The notes under the pieces are model-generated. The model did no database searches. It saw nothing but the letters and a program-made list of their open reading frames with translations, and was not told where the DNA came from. A stretch of 64,000 nucleotides of DNA from Amycolatopsis alkalitolerans (lineage in GTDB: Bacteria > Actinomycetota > Actinomycetes > Mycobacteriales > Pseudonocardiaceae): NCBI RefSeq assembly GCF_006152065.1, contig NZ_VDFW01000015.1:62001-126000 (forward strand), in the 5' to 3' direction. The position numbers were made by a program, and so were the translations under genes. Shown one piece after another: positions 61,435-64,000 of this stretch; within the stretch, counting starts at the first letter, position 1; each line of letters opens with the position of its first letter.

Positions 61435-63540
61435 CTACGTGGTGGCCGCGAGGGCGAATGGCAGGACCGCCGGTGCACCTCCTTTCCGGAGCAGCCGGGT
61501 GGCGAGTGTCATCGTCCACCCCGAGTCCACGAGATCGTCCACCAGCAGCACCGGACCATCCACCGTGGACAACTCGGCGGCCAGTTCCTCCGGCAGGACA
61601 AGGTGCCGCCACAGGTCCGCCACCCGCTGCGCGCTGTTGGCTCGCCGCGGCGCCGGGCTGGCGGCGCCCAGGGTGCCGAGCAGCCGCAAACGCCCGACCT
61701 CGGCGAACCGCGCCGCGAGACTGTGCACCAGCCGCGGGCGCGTACTCGACGGCATGGCCACCACGGCCACCGGGCGCCGCGCCCAATCCCAGGCCGTGAG
61801 GACCGACACGCAGGCCTGGAACACCGCGGCCGGCACCTCGGTGTCCTGCGCCGTCGCGCCGACCAGTTCGCGTAACCGGTTGCCCCAGCCCAGATCGGTG
61901 AGCCGGCCGAGCGTCCGGCCTGGCTCGGCCTGCTCGTCCTTCGCTATGCGGCCGGACAGCGGCACGTCGAGCGTGCCGAGCCCGGTCGGCCACTGACGCC
62001 GCGGGCTCAGCTCGACACCCGGGCGCTGCAGCCGGGTGCCGGTTTCCGCCACGACCTCGGCCGAGACCGTCGCGCTCCGGTGCTCGCCGGTGCAGTTGTC
62101 ACACCTTCCGCACGGTTGCGCATAGGGATCATCGAGCTGGCGCAACAGGAACTCCATCCGGCAGCCCTCGGTCGCCTGGTACTCCAGCATCGCCCGCTGC
62201 TCCGCGCCGCGGGCCTCGTTCACCCTGCCGTAGCGCCCGGCGTCGTACTGCCAGGGCTGGCCCGTCGGCTCCCAGCCGCCGCGGACCCGCCGGACCGCGC
62301 CGTCCACGTCGAGCACCTTGAGCACCATCTCCAGCCTGGTGCGGGACAACTCCACCACCGGCTCCAGCGCCACTGTCGACAATGGACGGTCGGCCGTGGC
62401 GAGCGCGTCCAGCACCTGCGTCACCCGCCCCTCGTCGGGGAACGCCAGTGAGCTGAAGTAGTTCCAGATTTCCCGGTCTTCCTTGCCGGGCAAGAGGATC
62501 ACCTCGGCCCGGCGAACCCCGCGCCCCGCGCGGCCGACATGCTGGTAGTACGCGATCGGGGAGGACGGCGCACCGAGATGCACGACGAAACCGAGATCGG
62601 GCTTGTCGAAGCCCATGCCCAGCGCCGACGTGGCGACGAGGGCTTTGACCCGGTTGGCCAGCAGATCGTCCTCCGCGGCCTCGCGCTCCGCGGGATCCGT
62701 CTTGCCCGTGTAAGCCGCGACCTGGTACCCGCGCTCGCGCAGCAACCCGGCCACGTCATGGGCCGCCGCGACGGTGAGCGTGTAGATGATGCCCGATCCC
62801 GGCAGTTCGGCGAGGTGCTCGGCCAGCCAGGCGATGCGCTCCTGCGGCGTGGGCAGTCCGGCCACCGACAGGTGCAGGCTCTCGCGGTCGAGCGGGCCAC
62901 GCAGGACCAGCGTTCCTTCCGCGGCGCCGAGCCCGAGTTGCTCGGCCACGTCGGTCACCACGCGGTTGTTCGCGGTGGCCGTCGTGGCGAGCACCGGCAC
63001 GCCTTCCGGCAGGTCCGCCAGCAGCGTGCGCAGCCGCCGGTAGTCGGGCCGGAAGTCGTGACCCCAGTCGGAGACACAATGCGCCTCGTCGACCACGAGC
63101 AGCCCGGCGCCCGCGGTCAGCTTGGGCAGCACGGTGTCCCGGAAATCGGGGTTGTTGAGCCTTTCCGGGCTCACGAGCAGCACGTCGATCTCGCCGGCCG
63201 CGATCCGTGCCTGTACCTCGTCCCACTCCTGCGGGTTCGCGGAGTTCATCGTCGCCGCCGCTATCCCGGCCCTGGCGGCGGCCGAGATCTGGTTGCGCAT
63301 CAGCGCGAGCAGCGGCGAGATGATCACCGTGGGCCCCGCGCCGCGCTCCCGCAGCAGCGCGGTGGCCAGGAAGTACACCGCGGATTTGCCCCAGCCGGTG
63401 CGTTGCACGACAAGCGCTCGCCGGCGTTCGGCGACGAGCGCGTGGATCGCGGTCCACTGGTCTTCGCGCAGCGTCGCGCCCTCGCCGGCGAGGGCGCGCA
63501 GCAGCGAATCGGCACGTGCGCGGAGTTCCTGGATGTTCAC
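61435..63540 (-). CDS. RecQ-type DNA helicase with C-terminal phosphoribosyltransferase-like domain
   Basis: A 701-aa fusion. Residues about 1-350 form the RecQ helicase core with Walker [12 protein letters not shown] (about 48), [20 protein letters not shown] (about 147-166) and the second-lobe [15 protein letters not shown] (about 338). The Zn-binding CGRCDNC (about 477) follows. From about 560 to the end the sequence changes to a type I phosphoribosyltransferase-like domain with the PRPP loop [15 protein letters not shown] (about 664-678) and no HRDC domain. GTG 63540 is the likely start. It is divergent from nadD. Confidence 0.93.
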   Translation of the reverse strand: MNIQELRARADSLLRALAGEGATLREDQWTAIHALVAERRRALVVQRTGWGKSAVYFLATALLRERGAGPTVIISPLLALMRNQISAAARAGIAAATMNSANPQEWDEVQARIAAGEIDVLLVSPERLNNPDFRDTVLPKLTAGAGLLVVDEAHCVSDWGHDFRPDYRRLRTLLADLPEGVPVLATTATANNRVVTDVAEQLGLGAAEGTLVLRGPLDRESLHLSVAGLPTPQERIAWLAEHLAELPGSGIIYTLTVAAAHDVAGLLRERGYQVAAYTGKTDPAEREAAEDDLLANRVKALVATSALGMGFDKPDLGFVVHLGAPSSPIAYYQHVGRAGRGVRRAEVILLPGKEDREIWNYFSSLAFPDEGRVTQVLDALATADRPLSTVALEPVVELSRTRLEMVLKVLDVDGAVRRVRGGWEPTGQPWQYDAGRYGRVNEARGAEQRAMLEYQATEGCRMEFLLRQLDDPYAQPCGRCDNCTGEHRSATVSAEVVAETGTRLQRPGVELSPRRQWPTGLGTLDVPLSGRIAKDEQAEPGRTLGRLTDLGWGNRLRELVGATAQDTEVPAAVFQACVSVLTAWDWARRPVAVVAMPSSTRPRLVHSLAARFAEVGRLRLLGTLGAASPAPRRANSAQRVADLWRHLVLPEELAAELSTVDGPVLLVDDLVDSGWTMTLATRLLRKGGAPAVLPFALAATT

Positions 63541-63581
63541 GGGTCCACGTCTACCGCATGCCACCGACAGAAGCCCGCCGG

Positions 63582-63610
63582 AACCTCACGAGTGGGCCAC
63601 TCGTGAGGTT
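63582..63610. repeat. long perfect palindrome between recQ and nadD
   Basis: AACCTCACGAGTGG, a single G, then CCACTCGTGAGGTT: two perfect 14-bp arms. It lies 42 bp upstream of the helicase start and 161 bp upstream of nadD, in a divergent region where a terminator is not expected. I have an impression of similar CTCACGAGTGG-type palindromes in Amycolatopsis intergenic regions, so a dispersed REP-like element is possible. Confidence 0.6.
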
Positions 63611-63770
63611 TGTGGCGCCGAACACCCGGTGCGATCGCGTCAGCCGGCGGCTTCGGCGCGGTCTCCCCATCGTCACCGGAGGTTCCCCTCGGATCGCCGG
63701 CGGCGCGAAAAGTGTGTGGGCCGCCCCGCAGGCGGCCCATTCACTCGCGGTTGGTCTATACGCTGCTCGT

Positions 63771-64000
63771 ATGTCACACCGGCGTATCGGGGTCATGGGC
63801 GGTACCTTCGATCCCATCCACCACGGGCACCTCGTCGCCGCCAGCGAGGTCCAGGCCCGGTTCGGGCTCGACGAGGTCATCTTCGTGCCGACCGGGCAGC
63901 CGTGGCAGAAGGTCGGCCGCGTGGTCACGCGCGCGGAGGACCGCTACCTGATGACCGTGATCGCGACGGCCTCCAACCCCGTGTTCTCCGTCAGCCGGGT
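63771..64000 (+). CDS. nadD: nicotinate-nucleotide adenylyltransferase (5' part)
   Basis: The first 76 codons of NadD, cut by the window end. NadD joins nicotinate mononucleotide and ATP to deamido-[20 protein letters not shown] with the HxGH nucleotidyltransferase motif lies at residues 10-26, followed by [12 protein letters not shown] (about 37). ATG 63771 has no clear ribosome binding site, and a TACGCT hexamer ends 6 bp before it, so the message may be leaderless. Position after obg-proB is typical of actinomycetes. Confidence 0.95.
   Translation, partial: MSHRRIGVMGGTFDPIHHGHLVAASEVQARFGLDEVIFVPTGQPWQKVGRVVTRAEDRYLMTVIATASNPVFSVSR

Overview
The window is high-GC actinomycete chromosome. 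The chained housekeeping genes tig-clpP1-clpP2-clpX, folC, ndk, rne-rplU-rpmA, obg-proB and nadD, the conservon-type signalling operon, and the many GTG/TTG and apparently leaderless starts suggest a Pseudonocardiales member, probably Amycolatopsis-like. That assignment is inference from gene content and style, not from a marker comparison.

Layout. 0-1.5 kb: a 59-aa HTH protein, a 59-aa hypothetical protein and an unrecognised 322-aa protein. 1.6-4.2 kb: fumarylacetoacetase, a conserved protein of unknown function, and a MarR regulator with matching operator-like repeats at both promoters. 4.2-8.1 kb: a complete conservon (cvnD-C-B-A), preceded by a winged-helix protein with a degenerate receiver. 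9-10 kb: a DUF2630 protein and a lipoprotein. 10-15.7 kb: a cellobiose-type uptake locus (cebR-like LacI, cebEFG-like ABC transporter without ATPase, GH1 beta-glucosidase) with textbook CebR palindromes. 15.7-20 kb: a PP2C phosphatase, a GT39 glycosyltransferase and a histidine kinase with no adjacent response regulator.

20-24.8 kb is the most unusual part. One strand carries a coupled redox operon: a small membrane protein, an ApbE flavin transferase, a ferric-reductase-like membrane haem protein, a NuoF-like flavoprotein and a 3Fe-4S ferredoxin. It runs into, and overlaps by 93 bp, a convergent gene for a fatty-acid desaturase fused to a ferredoxin reductase. The promoter region between the histidine kinase and this operon holds two arrays of TGTG/CACA half-sites phased at exactly 11 or 22 bp, the layout expected for an OmpR-type response regulator.

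25-29.8 kb: tig, clpP1, clpP2 and clpX with terminators. 30-43 kb: an accessory block. It holds a Tat-type esterase, fdhD, an oxalate/formate-type MFS carrier with a 38-aa partner, a GntR regulator, a VOC protein, an SDR, and an operon of MarR, MFS exporter and FdhF/YdeP molybdoenzyme. These are followed by a membrane protein, an SGNH hydrolase, an amidase and a methyltransferase. 43-48 kb: folC-DUF4233 and ndk, separated by an FAD monooxygenase/TetR/DUF4260 group. 48-53 kb: IclR, a DrrAB-like ABC exporter and a secreted subtilase. 53.5-64 kb: rne, rplU, rpmA, obg, proB, an MHS-type MFS transporter, a RecQ-phosphoribosyltransferase fusion, and the start of nadD.

No tRNA, rRNA, CRISPR array, insertion sequence or attachment site was seen. 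Starts were chosen from Shine-Dalgarno spacing, overlaps with upstream stops, or -10 elements placed for leaderless initiation, so several differ from the longest open frame.
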